This document shows positions 63,253 to 64,000 of a DNA stretch of 64,000 nucleotides, piece by piece. The notes below the pieces were generated by a model. The model searched no databases. It had not been told where the DNA came from and worked only from the letters and a program-made list of their open reading frames with translations. The position numbers and the translations under genes are program-made. Source of the stretch: Caryophanales bacterium (GTDB lineage: Bacteria; Bacillota; Bacilli; Bacillales; Amphibacillaceae); contig JAPFDS010000068.1 in the NCBI GenBank assembly GCA_026168805.1, positions 1 to 64,000 on the forward strand, in the 5' to 3' direction. Each line of letters opens with the position of its first letter. Position 1 is the first letter of the stretch.

Positions 63253-64000
63253 ATGGAGAAAATACTAGAAATTAAAAACCTAAAAAAATATTTTTACTCA
63301 GAAGGAAAAGTAATTCCTGCTGTTGATGGCATTGATATTGACGTGAAAAAAGGTGATATAGTTGGCATAGTAGGAGAATCAGGTTCAGGAAAAAGCGTAA
63401 CATCATTAACAACTATGAGACTTATCCCCGGAGATGTAGAAGATGGCACAATACTTTTCGATAATAAAAACATTTTAGAACTACCAGAAAAACAAATGAG
63501 AACTATTAGAGGTAATGACATGGCAATGATTTTCCAAGAGCCTATGACTTCTTTGAATCCTCTATTAACAATAGAAGATCAGATTGGAGAGGTATCTCGA
63601 ACACACATGGGATTCTCAAAAAAACAAGCTAAGGATCATTCTCTAAAATTATTAAAATTAGTAGGTATTCCAAGACCTGAACAAGTTTTAGAAGAATATC
63701 CTCATATGCTATCTGGAGGAATGAGACAGAGAGTAATGATTTCTATTGCAATGGCTGGCAACCCCAAGTTATTGATTGCGGATGAACCAACTACTGCACT
63801 AGATGTTACAATACAAGCACAAATATTAGAACAGTTAAAAAATCTTTCTATAGAATATGATACTTCCATTTTGTTAATCACACATGATATGGGAGTAGTT
63901 GCTGAAATGTGTGACTATGTGTATGTAATGTATAGTGGAAAAATCGTAGAACATACAAGTTCTATTAATTTGTTCTCTAGTCCAAAACACCCCTATACAC
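63253..64000 (+). CDS. dppD: Dipeptide-type ABC transporter ATP-binding protein (cut by the window end)
   Basis: The first 249 codons of an ABC ATPase: MEKILEIKNLKKYFYSEGKV, then GESGSGKSVT, IFQEPMTSLNPLLT, LSGGMRQRVMISIAMA, LIADEPTTALDVT and ITHDMGVVAEM. The C-terminal peptide-transporter domain begins at SPKHPYT where the window stops. It is preceded by 208 bases without a gene. A dppF gene is expected next, outside the window. Confidence 0.88.
   Translation, partial: MEKILEIKNLKKYFYSEGKVIPAVDGIDIDVKKGDIVGIVGESGSGKSVTSLTTMRLIPGDVEDGTILFDNKNILELPEKQMRTIRGNDMAMIFQEPMTSLNPLLTIEDQIGEVSRTHMGFSKKQAKDHSLKLLKLVGIPRPEQVLEEYPHMLSGGMRQRVMISIAMAGNPKLLIADEPTTALDVTIQAQILEQLKNLSIEYDTSILLITHDMGVVAEMCDYVYVMYSGKIVEHTSSINLFSSPKHPYT

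Noticed and set aside
1-64000. tRNA, rRNA and prophage genes
   Set aside because: I looked for tRNA-like ends, rRNA signatures and phage structural genes and found none.

Overview
The window looks like a chromosomal segment of a low-GC Gram-positive bacterium of the family Bacillaceae, perhaps a moderately halophilic or alkaliphilic genus near Oceanobacillus or Virgibacillus. This rests on strong AGGAGG-type ribosome binding sites, frequent TTG/GTG starts, S-box (SAM-I) riboswitches, YkvI, YfcC and YdjM homologues and acidic secreted lipoproteins. The genus is inferred. I found no tRNA, rRNA, CRISPR array or replication origin.

Region 1 (1-9.5 kb): an amidohydrolase and a YfcC-type carrier with a structured leader, a group of small lipoproteins, and a TctA-type permease with a small membrane partner. 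Region 2 (9.5-15.9 kb): a four-gene minus-strand operon that I consider the most interesting part of the window. It encodes a membrane protein, an Hsp70 without its C-terminal lid, a J-like/TPR/membrane protein without the HPD motif, and a 952-residue ATPase with two CbbX/SpoVK-type AAA modules behind a degenerate Clp-like module. Region 3 (16-19.3 kb): a lactate/2-hydroxyacid dehydrogenase divergent from a 2-hydroxycarboxylate transporter. Region 4 (19.4-22 kb): duplicated lipoprotein and repeat modules and a broken sigma factor gene. Region 5 (22-28.5 kb): oligopeptide transporter oppBCDFA behind two tandem SAM-I riboswitches, with a small MITE-like element between them.

Region 6 (28.5-38 kb) is a scrapyard: a decayed sigma gene, an antitoxin with a frameshifted toxin, an IS1182-like element, a group IIC intron placed behind a terminator, an intact copy of the sigma gene and a fragment of a defence-type reverse transcriptase. 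A 51-bp tandem repeat with internal palindromes recurs in four intergenic clusters (about 4.1, 6.7, 20.3 and 36.2 kb), near the lipoprotein paralogues and sigma remnants.

Region 7 (38-64 kb) looks AT-richer and is a set of uptake and catabolic operons. One has a TRAP transporter with a HisD/HpsN-like dehydrogenase and a divergent MocR regulator. A second, long one has a GntR/HutC regulator, an Opp transporter, an M20 peptidase, an RraA-like protein, a nitrilase-family amidase, a broken M20 amidohydrolase, an acetoacetate decarboxylase-like protein and a YkvI transporter. The third, on the plus strand, has another nitrilase-family amidase followed by a Dpp-type transporter that runs off the end. 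Together these suggest a strain that scavenges peptides and amide-containing or hydroxylated organic acids; the exact substrates are not readable from the sequence.
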